Below are positions 40,541 through 49,256 of a DNA stretch of 64,000 bases, piece by piece. A model generated the notes under the pieces. It was not told the DNA's origin. It worked only from the letters and a program-made list of their open reading frames with translations, and did no database searches. The position numbers and the translations under genes were made by a program. Source of the DNA: RYN-230 sp963717125. Its GTDB lineage: Bacteria > Actinomycetota > Actinomycetes > Streptosporangiales > Streptosporangiaceae. The stretch covers positions 310,001 through 374,000 of the forward strand of contig CAVQVG010000003.1 of the NCBI GenBank assembly GCA_963717125.1. Reading direction: 5' to 3'. Each line of letters starts with the position of its first letter. Within the stretch, counting starts at the first letter, position 1.

Positions 40541-41767
40541 TCACCGCTCTTCCTGGTACACCGGTGCGGCCGCCGCGTCGCGGCGCAGCCGGGCGGTGAC
40601 CCGCCAGCCCCGCGGGTCGCGCGGCCCGCAGTCCAGCTCACCGCCGAACGCGCTGATGCGTTCGCGCATCCCGGTCAGGCCGCCGCCGACGGCGATGGGT
40701 TCGGCGGTGCCGCCGGTGCCGTCGTCCACGACGTCCACGCGTACTTCGGCCGGGGTGACCTGCAGCCGGACGGCTGCGTTCGCGCGCGGGCCGGCGTGTT
40801 TCATGGTGTTGGTCAGGGCCTCCTGGACGAGCCGGAAGACGGCCAGCTGGATGCCGGGGGGAAGATCCGCGGCTGTGCCGGTGCGTTCGTACCGGACAGG
40901 CAAGCCCGTGGCACGGACCCGGCCGAGGAGATCGTCCAGGTCGTCCAGACCCGGCAGCGGCCGCCGGGATTCGGGCCCGGAGCCAGCCCGCAGCACGCCG
41001 AGAAGGCGGCGAGTCTCGGCCAGCGCCTGCCGGGCGGTGCCTGACACGTCCCGGATTGCATCGGCTGCCTCGGCGGGTGCACGGGTGACGGCACGCAGGG
41101 CGCCGTCAGACAGCGCCACGATGACGGTGAGGTGATGAGCGACACTGTCGTGCATCTCCCGGGCGATCCGCGCCCGTTCCTGCGCTGCGGCCAGCGCGCT
41201 GTTCTGGTCACGTTCGCGTTCCAGCCGCTGCGCCCGGTCGCGCAACTCGGCGAGGTAGGCGCGGCGGGTGCCGACGTACAGGCCCACGACCAGGACAGCG
41301 GCGGCGTACGCAACCGCGTCCGAGATCGCGAGCGCCCAGTGCCGCGTGCCGTCCTGGGCGACCACGAGAAGCATGACACCGGCTACGAGCCCCGCCGCAG
41401 CCACCGCCTCCGCCCGTCGCATCGTGGCGGCGACGGTGTACAGGCTGATCGCCAGCGCGACGGGGAACAGCACCCCGTGAGCTGGCCACTGGGCCAGGAC
41501 GGCAGCGGCCAGGAGTGTCCAGAGAAACACCGGGCCGGGCCACACCCGGCGCAGCGGCAGCGCCGCGGCCGTCAGGACCGCGGCGATCAGGCTGGCGCCA
41601 AGTGGCAGGTGCGCGGAGTGCGCCGTCTGGCCGAAGGAGAAGCGCGCCAGGGACGCGGCGCCCGCGGCGATGGCGCATCCGATGTCGAAGACCCAGGATC
41701 GCAGTGGCCGCGTCCCCGGGTTCTCGGCCGGCTTCCAGAAGGCCACGTCTGTATCCTCGCAGTTCAC
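40541..41767 (-). CDS. NarL/DesK-type sensor histidine kinase without adjacent regulator
   Basis: Encodes 408 residues from GTG 41767. Five to six membrane helices occupy about 28-165. A coiled coil (AELRDRAQRLERERDQNSAL) precedes the HisKA_3 box ARIAREMHDSVAHHLTVIVA (H206). The HATPase domain has VQEALTNTMKHAG (N box) and GGGLTGMRERISAFGGEL (G box). Such kinases normally sit beside a NarL-type response regulator, which is missing here on both sides. It may signal to a regulator encoded elsewhere or to the one at 54313-54981. Confidence 0.9.
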   Translation of the reverse strand: MNCEDTDVAFWKPAENPGTRPLRSWVFDIGCAIAAGAASLARFSFGQTAHSAHLPLGASLIAAVLTAAALPLRRVWPGPVFLWTLLAAAVLAQWPAHGVLFPVALAISLYTVAATMRRAEAVAAAGLVAGVMLLVVAQDGTRHWALAISDAVAYAAAVLVVGLYVGTRRAYLAELRDRAQRLERERDQNSALAAAQERARIAREMHDSVAHHLTVIVALSDGALRAVTRAPAEAADAIRDVSGTARQALAETRRLLGVLRAGSGPESRRPLPGLDDLDDLLGRVRATGLPVRYERTGTAADLPPGIQLAVFRLVQEALTNTMKHAGPRANAAVRLQVTPAEVRVDVVDDGTGGTAEPIAVGGGLTGMRERISAFGGELDCGPRDPRGWRVTARLRRDAAAAPVYQEER

Positions 41768-41876
41768 CTGGTGCAGTCAGGCGACGGGATTTCACCAGCG
41801 GTTACTGACAACCCGAACGCTACGGCCCCCGCCACCAGCGGGACATCTTCCCCAAGACCACACTTTGCCCATCGGC

Positions 41877-44456
41877 CTATGCCCCCAGGCGTAGGCCGCC
41901 TGGCATGCTCGGCGACGAAATGGGTAATCTGCGCCGGCGGAGCCGATGAAGGTTGCGCGAATAGCGGGGCCAGCGGTCGCGCATCGCCGCGCAGCTCAGG
42001 GCCAGTCCTGCCGTCGCGATGGAGTACCAGGCGATGGCAACGCCGTGCGCGGTGGCGGGCGGTTCGGCCAGGAATCTGCTGGTGACGGGCGCGTACCAGA
42101 CGAGCGCGATGGCCGCGAAGCTGACAGGCGCGGCAACGGCCCCGCCCAGGTCGGCGTAGCGGGAGCGGTCGGCGCACGCCGCAGCGGCCACGGTGACCGC
42201 GCACCACCCGGTGAGCTGGGCAATCACCGGGTAGATGGCAGGCGGGTGGCCGACGGTGCCCGGCGGGATGGTGTGGGCCACGATGCGCAGTTGCACCCAG
42301 CAGGTCATCCCCAGAACGGGAGCGGCCAATGCGATGTGGCCGGCCGGGGCCAGCCAGGCTGGGACGGGGGTCGCCTGGGTCAGGGGCCGGAACGGGGCGC
42401 GGAGCACGAATGCGAGGGCCGCGATGGCGGGAAGGAAGGCAAGGCGCGCGGTGCCCAGGTCGAGCGGTGAATGGGAGATGTCGGCGACGCGGGCCATGAC
42501 GGCGAGGAATGCGGTGCCGGCCAGGCAGCCAGTAATCAGCGTGACCCATGGCATCGTCCGGGTGATGGGCCGGGCGAGGAGGGGCAGGGCGCGGAGCCAG
42601 GACATGCGGGGCCGGCGCGCATGCCGGATTAGCTTGCCGGCGGCGCCCGGCGGGTTCATGCCGTGCACACCGGGTTCTGCGGCCCGCTGCCCGGTCCCGG
42701 CCGCACGATCGTCATCCCCGGTTTGAGGGTCCGGGGGAGCCGGCGGACCGGGCACGGCAGGCATGCGGATACCCAGCCCCGCAGCGAGCTGGGCGTCGGT
42801 GGCGTGCCAGTTCAGCCAGGTAGGCCAGGCGCTCTTCAGGACGTGGGCGACCTTCTGCTCTGGCAGGCTCGTCATCGCGCTGGCCAGCAGGTACCCCGCG
42901 GCGGTGGTCTGCGGCACCACGGCTGGCGTGACGTAGCTGGCGCCCCAGCCCGGATAAGCCCAGGTCGGGACCATTTTGTTGCGGACCTCCACCCCCTGGA
43001 AGCCACGACCGGTCTCGAGGCCGCCCAGGCCAGCCTGGAGTTCGCCCGCTGGCGGGTGGGTGGCGAGGATGGCCAGCCAGATCGCGATCGCCTCCCGCGC
43101 CTGGCCGAGCGGTACGCAGGGCAGGAACACGGCGCCGTTGGGGTTGCCGGTCGCCTGGGGTGGGAGGCGGACCGCCCATTCGGCGGCGGCCAGGGCCACG
43201 TCGAAATGCGCGTCGGCCAGCTGCCCGCCGGCCGCGGGCCACGACCCGACAGGCAGGTAGATGGCCGATGCCGAGGCGGCGTTGCCCGGTGCGCTCTGCA
43301 TCCGCGCCTGCCACTGGGACACCTGTCGCTTCGGATGGCCATGGGTGAGAGTCGAGTCGAGCAGGCCCGGCGACAGGACCTGCCTGACCGTCAGCGGCTG
43401 GCCAGACCGGGCGGGCAGGTGCGCGAGCACCCCGTTGACCGGCGCTTCGACTGATGGCAGGTCGCGGCCGAAGCCGGGATAGAGGCAGTAGCGGACATGG
43501 TTGGCAGTCGTGCAGCGCTGCACCGAGGCCGGATCGGCGGCCTCTGTGACCAGGTGGTTCAGCTCTGCGGTGGGGATGGGCCGCAGTTGCAGTGCCCCGG
43601 CGAAGCAGATCACCACCAGGGCCAGGATGCCCGCCGTCGCCAGCCCGCCCCTGGCCCGTCCGCGGCCGACAGTCACCGTCAGCGCCGCTATCCCGGCCAG
43701 GACGGCGAGGCCGGCCAGTTCCAGCACGTGCGCGCCGGCGGGCGGATATCCGGCCAGCGGGCCGGGCAGCCAGCTCAGCTGATCCTGCGTCCACTCCCAC
43801 GGGAGCAGCCAGATGCCACTTCCGGTGGCCGTATGGGACGTGCCAGAGCTGAGGAGCAGCACGAGTGCGCCGAGCACTCCGGCCAGCGGATGCGGGAATC
43901 GCGAGCCGATAGCGATCCCGGCCGCTCCGGCGGCGATCAGCAACAGCAGCCCGCCTGCCAGCACCGTGCTGCTCGGGGCGCCGATAGCGCCGCGCACCTG
44001 CACTACGGCGGCGGCCGCGCCGATCAGCAGCAGGCTGGCGGGCGCCGCGCCCACCAGGCCGGCCAGCTGGGCGACGGTGCGGGTGCCGGCCGTGGCCGGG
44101 AAGCTTGCGTACAGGTCCGCCATGCCGTCTCGCCGGGCCCGCCCAGCGGCCAGTTGCGCGGCGACCAGAACGGCCATGCCCAGGACAAGCTGCCCGAACC
44201 CGATCCGCCAGGCAGCGTTCCACCACAACGGTTCCACCGACCCCAAGAGCACCCAGACCACGGTGCCGCCTGCCAGCAGCCCGGCCAGCGCCAGCAGGCT
44301 GCGGACCAGCAGGGACGCCTCCACCCTGGCCAGGCCCAGCACCGTCCGCAGCCGGGGAGCCCGGGACCGCGCGATGACGGGTGCCCCGACGGCGTCAGCG
44401 GGAGGGCCGGCCACACCCGATCCATGGAGCGCGGGTCCGCCCTCGGTGGCGGTCAT
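41877..44456 (-). CDS. Large polytopic ABC transporter membrane subunit
   Basis: Encodes 859 residues; ATG 44456 overlaps the stop of the ATPase gene. The N-terminal half has six helices of ABC-2 type, with ARVEASLLVRSLLALAGLLA and RARRDGMADLYASFPATAGT. A large outside insert of about 250 residues follows (LVTEAADPASVQRCTTANHV, CLYPGFGRDLPSVEAPVNGV). A second membrane half of six helices starts about residue 650 (LRALPLLARPITRTMPWVTL). The insert resembles a zinc-metalloprotease-like or substrate-binding scaffold, but HExxH is absent. It is the exporter partner of the linked ATPase. Confidence 0.75.
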   Translation of the reverse strand: MTATEGGPALHGSGVAGPPADAVGAPVIARSRAPRLRTVLGLARVEASLLVRSLLALAGLLAGGTVVWVLLGSVEPLWWNAAWRIGFGQLVLGMAVLVAAQLAAGRARRDGMADLYASFPATAGTRTVAQLAGLVGAAPASLLLIGAAAAVVQVRGAIGAPSSTVLAGGLLLLIAAGAAGIAIGSRFPHPLAGVLGALVLLLSSGTSHTATGSGIWLLPWEWTQDQLSWLPGPLAGYPPAGAHVLELAGLAVLAGIAALTVTVGRGRARGGLATAGILALVVICFAGALQLRPIPTAELNHLVTEAADPASVQRCTTANHVRYCLYPGFGRDLPSVEAPVNGVLAHLPARSGQPLTVRQVLSPGLLDSTLTHGHPKRQVSQWQARMQSAPGNAASASAIYLPVGSWPAAGGQLADAHFDVALAAAEWAVRLPPQATGNPNGAVFLPCVPLGQAREAIAIWLAILATHPPAGELQAGLGGLETGRGFQGVEVRNKMVPTWAYPGWGASYVTPAVVPQTTAAGYLLASAMTSLPEQKVAHVLKSAWPTWLNWHATDAQLAAGLGIRMPAVPGPPAPPDPQTGDDDRAAGTGQRAAEPGVHGMNPPGAAGKLIRHARRPRMSWLRALPLLARPITRTMPWVTLITGCLAGTAFLAVMARVADISHSPLDLGTARLAFLPAIAALAFVLRAPFRPLTQATPVPAWLAPAGHIALAAPVLGMTCWVQLRIVAHTIPPGTVGHPPAIYPVIAQLTGWCAVTVAAAACADRSRYADLGGAVAAPVSFAAIALVWYAPVTSRFLAEPPATAHGVAIAWYSIATAGLALSCAAMRDRWPRYSRNLHRLRRRRLPISSPSMPGGLRLGA

Positions 44457-45322
44457 GGCACACCGGCCGCGTGGGACAGCAGCAGGTAGCCATCCTCGAC
44501 CGTCGGCGCGACAAGCTCGGCGCTGGCTGGCGGGGCGTCGCCGATGTGCCGCCACCGGTTGTCACCGCCGCGCCAGGATAGATGGGCATGCGTATCGCGC
44601 GCGTCAGCCGCCCACACCCGCCCGGCCGCGGTGGCGGCCAGCTCGGCCGGGGTACCCGCGAAGTGAACCCGGCCCTGGAGCAGCACGACGACCTTGGGGC
44701 AGATCGCGGCGATGTCGTCGGCCTGGTGGGTGGACAGCACGATTACCGGGTCGCCGGGCAGGTCCGACAGCAGCTCCCGGAAGCGCAGCCGTTGCTCCGG
44801 GTCCAGGCCCGCCGTCGGCTCGTCCAGGATCAGCAGCTCAGGGCGGCCCAGCAAAGCCTGAGCGATCCCCAGGCGCTGCCGCATCCCGCCGGACAAGGCG
44901 CGTATCCGAGTGCGGGCACGGCGTTCCAGCCCGATGGCGGCCAGCACCCGGGCCACCTCCTCGCCGCGGCGGCGCCGGTCGGTGATCTCCTTCAGGATCG
45001 CCACGTAGTCCAGGAACCCGGCGACCGTGAAGTGCCGGTGATACCCCAGCTCCTGCGGCAGGTAGCCGAGCCGCCGGCGGATCTCCACCCGCTCCGCCGC
45101 CTCCCGCGGGTCCAGGCCGAACACCGAGACCCGGCCCGCGTCTGGTTCGTTGACGGTGGCCAGGATCGACAGCAGCGTCGTCTTCCCCGCGCCGTTCGGC
45201 CCGAGCAGCCCGGTGATGCCGCGCTCCAGCGTGAGATCGACCTCATCCAGGGCCCGGGTGGCACCGTACCGCCGGGACAGGCCATCGACGCGGACAGCTG
45301 CGGTGCGCACGTTCAGGGTCAT
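44453..45322 (-). CDS. ABC-2 type exporter ATP-binding protein
   Basis: Encodes 289 residues from ATG 45322, which overlaps the previous stop (ATGA). Walker A is GPNGAGKTT (41-49), Q-loop YLPQELGYH, signature ALSGGMRQRLGIAQALL, Walker B LLILDEPTAGLDPE and switch His LSTHQADD. The C-terminal 60 residues (HLSWRGGDNRWRHIGDAPPA) form a typical extra domain of drug/lantibiotic exporter ATPases. Forms an exporter with the downstream membrane subunit. The operon start is a sigma/anti-sigma pair, so expression may be stress-induced. Confidence 0.93.
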   Translation of the reverse strand: MTLNVRTAAVRVDGLSRRYGATRALDEVDLTLERGITGLLGPNGAGKTTLLSILATVNEPDAGRVSVFGLDPREAAERVEIRRRLGYLPQELGYHRHFTVAGFLDYVAILKEITDRRRRGEEVARVLAAIGLERRARTRIRALSGGMRQRLGIAQALLGRPELLILDEPTAGLDPEQRLRFRELLSDLPGDPVIVLSTHQADDIAAICPKVVVLLQGRVHFAGTPAELAATAAGRVWAADARDTHAHLSWRGGDNRWRHIGDAPPASAELVAPTVEDGYLLLSHAAGVP

Positions 45323-46227
45323 CTCATCCATCCCCACTCGAAGCGGTCACGGCGCGCCAGCAGCACCACCGCGGAGCCGCAAAGCACGGCGGCGCACGCG
45401 AACTGGGCGTTCCGCTGCACGATCAGCAGCGGAACGTGAGTCGCCGCCAGCAGGAGCGCCGGCAGCGCCCACAACGCCCCCGCCGTCGCGGCGGCGCCGC
45501 GGGGGTCCATGACGGTCGCGGCCGCGAGCGTGAACGCGCACAACGCCAGTGACGGCAGCAGCAGCGCGACGGGCAGCCACCCTGGGCCCGGTACGACGAA
45601 CGCGGCGACCGCCACCAGGACCAGCGCTGTGGCCAGCGCCGAGACGGCGCGAGCCAGCAGCAAGGCGAAACCGGAAAAGGGGGCCGCAACCGCCAGCCGG
45701 TGAGCGGGATCGAACATCGGCAGGAACGCCGCCGCGACCCCCGCCAGCACGAGCAGCGGAGCCACCAGCAGGAACGGCGCCAGAACCCCCGGTCCCGGAG
45801 ACCCGCCCATGCGGGCGGTGCCGCCGCCCGGGATCCGCCCGAACCTGACTGCCGCGGCTTCGCCGGTCACCACGGCCAGCACGGCTATGACGGACAGCAG
45901 CCAGGACCTGCGCAACGACGGGGTCGCTGCGACCAGGCGAAGCAGATGGTCGGGAACGCCGCAACGGCGCACCAGGCGCCCCGTGCGCCCGCCGTCGGGG
46001 AGTGCGGCACGCACGAGCAACACCGACCGGTTGCGCGCCAGCCGCTGCGCATCTGCATGCGCCGACAGGGCCGAGCGGCACCGCGCGCATCCGGCCAGGT
46101 GGGCCTCGACCGACCAGACGGCGGCCGGCTCGACCGTTCCGGCGGCATAGCCGGCCAGCAGGTCTGCGCCGGCGTGCCAGTCTGCTCCGGCCACGGGCCC
46201 GGCCGCGCCGGGAAATGGGCTCGTCAT
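45319..46227 (-). CDS. Zinc-finger anti-sigma-like multi-pass membrane protein
   Basis: Encodes 302 residues. The zf-HC2 motif is DLLAGYAAGTVEPAAVWSVE then AHLAGCARCRSALSAHADAQ (H-x3-C-x2-C). Unlike classical single-pass anti-sigma factors, the remainder has about six hydrophobic segments (SWLLSVIAVLAVVTGEAAAV; VLAPFLLVAPLLVLAGVAAA; AVSALATALVLVAVAAFVV and others). Its start overlaps the end of the sigma gene (ATGA), so the two are a sigma/anti-sigma module that also includes the ABC exporter. Confidence 0.85.
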   Translation of the reverse strand: MTSPFPGAAGPVAGADWHAGADLLAGYAAGTVEPAAVWSVEAHLAGCARCRSALSAHADAQRLARNRSVLLVRAALPDGGRTGRLVRRCGVPDHLLRLVAATPSLRRSWLLSVIAVLAVVTGEAAAVRFGRIPGGGTARMGGSPGPGVLAPFLLVAPLLVLAGVAAAFLPMFDPAHRLAVAAPFSGFALLLARAVSALATALVLVAVAAFVVPGPGWLPVALLLPSLALCAFTLAAATVMDPRGAAATAGALWALPALLLAATHVPLLIVQRNAQFACAAVLCGSAVVLLARRDRFEWGWMR

Positions 46228-46824
46228 GATGTTCCCCAGGCTTCTCGGCGGTGCGCCGGTGCGTCAGCTCCGGCCTGCTGCTCGGTGAGCGCGGCCCGCA
46301 GCGCGGCCCGGGCGCGGTGACAGCGGGACTTGACGGTCCCTTCCGCAACGCACAGCAGGACGGCCGCTTCCGCGCAGGTCAGGCCGTCCAGTACGGTCGC
46401 CTCGATGGCACCGCGCAGTTCCGGGGACAACTGGGCCAGGGCCTGACCCAGGCGGCCGTGCTCGATGCCGACCAGCACCTGATCCTCGGCAGAGACAACC
46501 ACTGGTGGCTCCCGCACGCCACGGCAGCCGCCGCCGGGTGCTGTTCTCCCTGCGGATCGCGTCGATCAGACGGCGGATGCCTATTCCCCAGATGAACGCG
46601 GCGACGTCGCCGCGCCCTCGGTAGGCGCCGGCTTCCCGCCACAGGGCAAGGAAGGTGTCCTGGACCGCGAGGTCGACCACGTCCGGCATCGCGCACCGCC
46701 GCGTCATCCGGACGGTCAGCCAGCCCGCGTGCCGGTCATACAGAGCGGCAAGAGCCTCCTCATCACCGCGCGTCACACCGCGCAGCAATGCCGCGTCATC
46801 ACGCTCCTCGGCACCCGGCCTCAT
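46224..46824 (-). pseudogene. ECF sigma factor gene split by a frameshift
   Basis: The first frame (ATG 46824) has sigma region 2: ALLRGVTRGDEEALAALYDR, MPDVVDLAVQDTFLALWREA and GDVAAFIWGIGIRRLIDAIR, up to RRRLPWR. From about 46517 a second frame continues REPPVVVSAEDQVLVGIEHG and sigma region 4: LAQLSPELRGAIEATVLDGL then CAEAAVLLCVAEGTVKSRCH. The shift corresponds to one extra base near 46508-46518. Merged, the protein would be about 199 residues, normal for the class. Either a real inactivating mutation or a sequence error. The intact anti-sigma and ABC genes downstream argue for recent loss or error. Confidence 0.82.
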
Positions 46825-47049
46825 AGCCGAAGCCGTTCACGTGCTCCCATGCACTCCCTGTCGCAGCAACGGACCAGTTCGGTTCCCATCATCCACACCA
46901 AATCAGCTGGGAGACCGGCCAGCAGCGACACCGGAGATCCGTCATCCCACTGGGTACGCGGACGTCTCAATCAGCACTGGTGCCGGTAGGGGATGGCTCG
47001 CGGCGCTTCGCCGGAGGTCCCAGCGGGATGGAGCGGGCCCTGAGAAAGG

Positions 47050-47922
47050 TCACGTCGTAGCGCTGCGCCGTGCCGTGACGAGAGCCGAGACTATGCTAGC
47101 GCGAATCGGCCGCCCGAGTCGTTCATAAATGGCCTCGTATTCACGCTCAAGGGCCTGACGTTGGCCCGGTGAAAGCCGAGCGTAAAACGACATCGTACGA
47201 ACGAGAGCATTGAGCTCGTCAGGAGTGTGCTCGATGAGTTTTGGCATGACTGCCACCTGAACATCACCGAACAAGCGGCCGGCATAACCTTGCCCTATGT
47301 CGTAGCTGCCGAGCCAGGCCCATACCTCTGAGACGTTGCCGCGGCGTTGCTTCACCCCAGCGAGCGTGGCGTCGAGATCCCGGTAGGTCGGCCAATTAGC
47401 GGCAATGTCCGGGGCGACCTTTCTCATGGCAGCGAGTGCTGCTTCCTGATCTCGCTTGCTACGCGGCTCCTCAAGTCCGCAGTATTGCACGAGGGCGAGC
47501 GTTCCACCGGGAACAAGCACGTCAGCGGCCCGCTGCCAACTAACCTTAGGGTCAACCCAGTGAAACGCGGACGCAGAGAACACGGCCTGAAACTGCTCGC
47601 GGGGAAGCAATGCATCCTCAAAGTGGGCGTTCACAAATTCCACCTCTCCAGCACCTTCCAGGTTCTGCCTGGCCAGTGCTATGAGGCTCTTGCCCGGTTC
47701 GACTGCTGTGACGTGCAGGCCCCGAGCGACAAGGCCGCGCGTCAGTTGACCGCTTCCACACCCGACCTCAAGCACATGATCACCGCTCCCGATCCCCGCG
47801 ACCTGACAAGCCTGGTCGACGAGTTCGTCAGGATAAGTCGGACGGCGGCGGTCGTACTCAGCGGCGATCTCATCAAAGACCTTGCCGTAACGACGTGCAG
47901 TAGATTCTGGTAGCCGTGTCAT
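47050..47922 (-). CDS. SAM-dependent class I methyltransferase
   Basis: Encodes 290 residues. Motif I is DHVLEVGCGSGQLTRGLVAR, motif II VTAVEPGKSLIALARQNLEG, followed by VNAHFEDALLPREQFQAVFS and ASAFHWVDPKVSWQRAADVL (the FHWVD form typical of the Methyltransf_11 group). The opening YGKVFDEIAAEYDRRRPTYP is shared with trans-aconitate and menaquinone-type methyltransferases. The substrate is unknown. Codon use is visibly less GC-rich than in neighbours (many third-position A/T), suggesting later acquisition. The 225-bp gap to the sigma gene holds nothing recognisable. Confidence 0.9.
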   Translation of the reverse strand: MTRLPESTARRYGKVFDEIAAEYDRRRPTYPDELVDQACQVAGIGSGDHVLEVGCGSGQLTRGLVARGLHVTAVEPGKSLIALARQNLEGAGEVEFVNAHFEDALLPREQFQAVFSASAFHWVDPKVSWQRAADVLVPGGTLALVQYCGLEEPRSKRDQEAALAAMRKVAPDIAANWPTYRDLDATLAGVKQRRGNVSEVWAWLGSYDIGQGYAGRLFGDVQVAVMPKLIEHTPDELNALVRTMSFYARLSPGQRQALEREYEAIYERLGRPIRASIVSALVTARRSATT

Positions 47923-47968
47923 TCATAAGCCTCCGCTGCCAACCCTAGTCGTGTCACGTACGGCGTGT

Positions 47969-47991
47969 GGGGGCCGCAGGCCGCGGCCCCC
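47969..47991. terminator. Strong 9-bp hairpin upstream of the methyltransferase gene
   Basis: GGGGGCCGC (47969-47977) and GCGGCCCCC (47983-47991) are perfect complements with a 5-nt loop. No U-tract on either strand. It could end transcription from the SDR gene at 48354 before the methyltransferase gene. Confidence 0.45.
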
Positions 47992-48013
47992 AGCATTGCC
48001 GCCCGCAAGACAC

Positions 48014-48345
48014 CGGGCTACCGTCGTCGGCACGTGGACCAGCACCGGCGCCCCTGCGCCGAGCCCGGTGGGCAGCCGGTTCGATCGGGAGCTCCGCCAC
48101 CGACGTGTGGGGACTCCGCTCGTCAAGCGGTGCGCCCATCAGCGTTGAGGGGCGGCTGTGGGGCGTCATCGTTGTGGCGTCCACCAGCGAGGCGTTCCTG
48201 CCGGCGGACACCGAGACACGGCTGGCCGGGTTCACCGAGCTGGTCGGCACCGCGCTGGCCAACACCGAGGCCCAGGCCGCGCTGACCGCGTCCCGCGCCC
48301 GGATAGTGGCCGCCGCCGACACGGCCCGCCGCCGCATCGAACGCG
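48014..48345 (+). pseudogene. GAF-domain sensor kinase fragment
   Basis: Frames on the plus strand read RATVVGTWTSTGAPAPSPVG, then after a deletion and shift LRSSSGAPISVEGRLWGVIV, VASTSEAFLPADTETRLAGF, LVGTALANTEAQAALTASRA and RIVAAADTARRRIERA. This is the end of a GAF domain and the lead-in to the HisKA_3 box (RRRIERDLHDGAQQ) of actinomycete GAF kinases. The kinase domain itself is missing, cut off at the 3' end of the SDR gene on the other strand. Confidence 0.78.
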
Positions 48346-48353
48346 CGAACCGA

Positions 48354-49151
48354 TCACGCTGGTGTGGCGCGCTGCTCGGCGATCGAGTTGCCGCCGTCCA
48401 CGACCAGGCATTGCCCGGTGATGTAGGACGCGCCGGGGCTGGCCAGCCACGTAATGGCGGCGGCGATCTCGTTGGGTGAACCACTCCGGCCGGCCGGGGT
48501 GGCCTGCCCTTGGCCGCGCTCTTCCGGGGTTTGGGAGCCGGTTGCTATCCAGCCTGGGGCAACGGCGTTGACGGTGATTCCGTGCCCCGCGGTGTCAACG
48601 GCGGCTGCGCGGGTGAGGCCGACCATGCCCGCCTTGGCGGTGGCGTAACCGACGTCCGAGCGGATTGCCATCACCGGGCCGGTCACGCTGGCCACCATGA
48701 TGATCCGTCCCCAGCCGCGGCTGGTCATGGCCGGCAGCGCCGCCTTGGTGACCAGGAAGGCGGAGGTCAGATTGCGGGCGAGGGCAGCTTGCCAGGTCGC
48801 CACGTCCATGGACGCCACGGTGCCGGACTCGAACACGGGGTCAGCGGCGGAGATCATGCCGGCGTTGTTGACCACGATGTCCAGCCGACCCCACTGCGCC
48901 AGCGCAGCCGACACGAGCCCGGACGCCACGTCGGCGTCGGTGAGATCGCCGACGATCCCCGCCGCGTCGAAACCAGCGCTGCGCAGTTCGCTGACCCTGT
49001 CCTGGATGCGGGCCGTGGTGGCGCTGATCATCACGGCGGCACCGAGTTCGGCGAGCAGCCCGGCGGTGGCGAAACCGATGCCGTCGGGACCGCCCGCCCC
49101 GGTGACCACCGCCACCCGGCCGGCCAGGTCAAACGCCGCTGGGATAGGCAT
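48354..49151 (-). CDS. Short-chain dehydrogenase/reductase (FabG-like)
   Basis: Encodes 265 residues. AGRVAVVTGAGGPDGIGFAT is a variant glycine motif with a two-residue insertion (TGAGGPDGIG). LDIVVNNAGMISAADPVFES, catalytic Ser in IIMVASVTGPVMA, YATAKAGMVGLTRAAAVDTA (YxxxK), VNAVAPGWIATGSQTPEERG and the C-terminal SYITGQCLVVDGGNSI complete the classical SDR pattern. Probably reduces a small ketone or oxidises an alcohol with NAD(P). Its 3' end abuts the GAF-kinase remnant. Confidence 0.92.
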   Translation of the reverse strand: MPIPAAFDLAGRVAVVTGAGGPDGIGFATAGLLAELGAAVMISATTARIQDRVSELRSAGFDAAGIVGDLTDADVASGLVSAALAQWGRLDIVVNNAGMISAADPVFESGTVASMDVATWQAALARNLTSAFLVTKAALPAMTSRGWGRIIMVASVTGPVMAIRSDVGYATAKAGMVGLTRAAAVDTAGHGITVNAVAPGWIATGSQTPEERGQGQATPAGRSGSPNEIAAAITWLASPGASYITGQCLVVDGGNSIAEQRATPA

Positions 49152-49256
49152 TGTCCGATCCTAGTTGGGCTGGAGGCCAGATCCCCGGTCCGCTGGCAGG
49201 CGGCGGCGCGGCCGGGCCGTGGCCGGCCGGTGGGCCGCAAGATAGCCTTCGGGCCT

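Noticed and set aside
48510..49256. Upstream extension of the kinase-aminotransferase frame
   Set aside because: The extension lies antisense to the SDR gene and has no motifs; the kinase domain begins naturally at ATG 49257.
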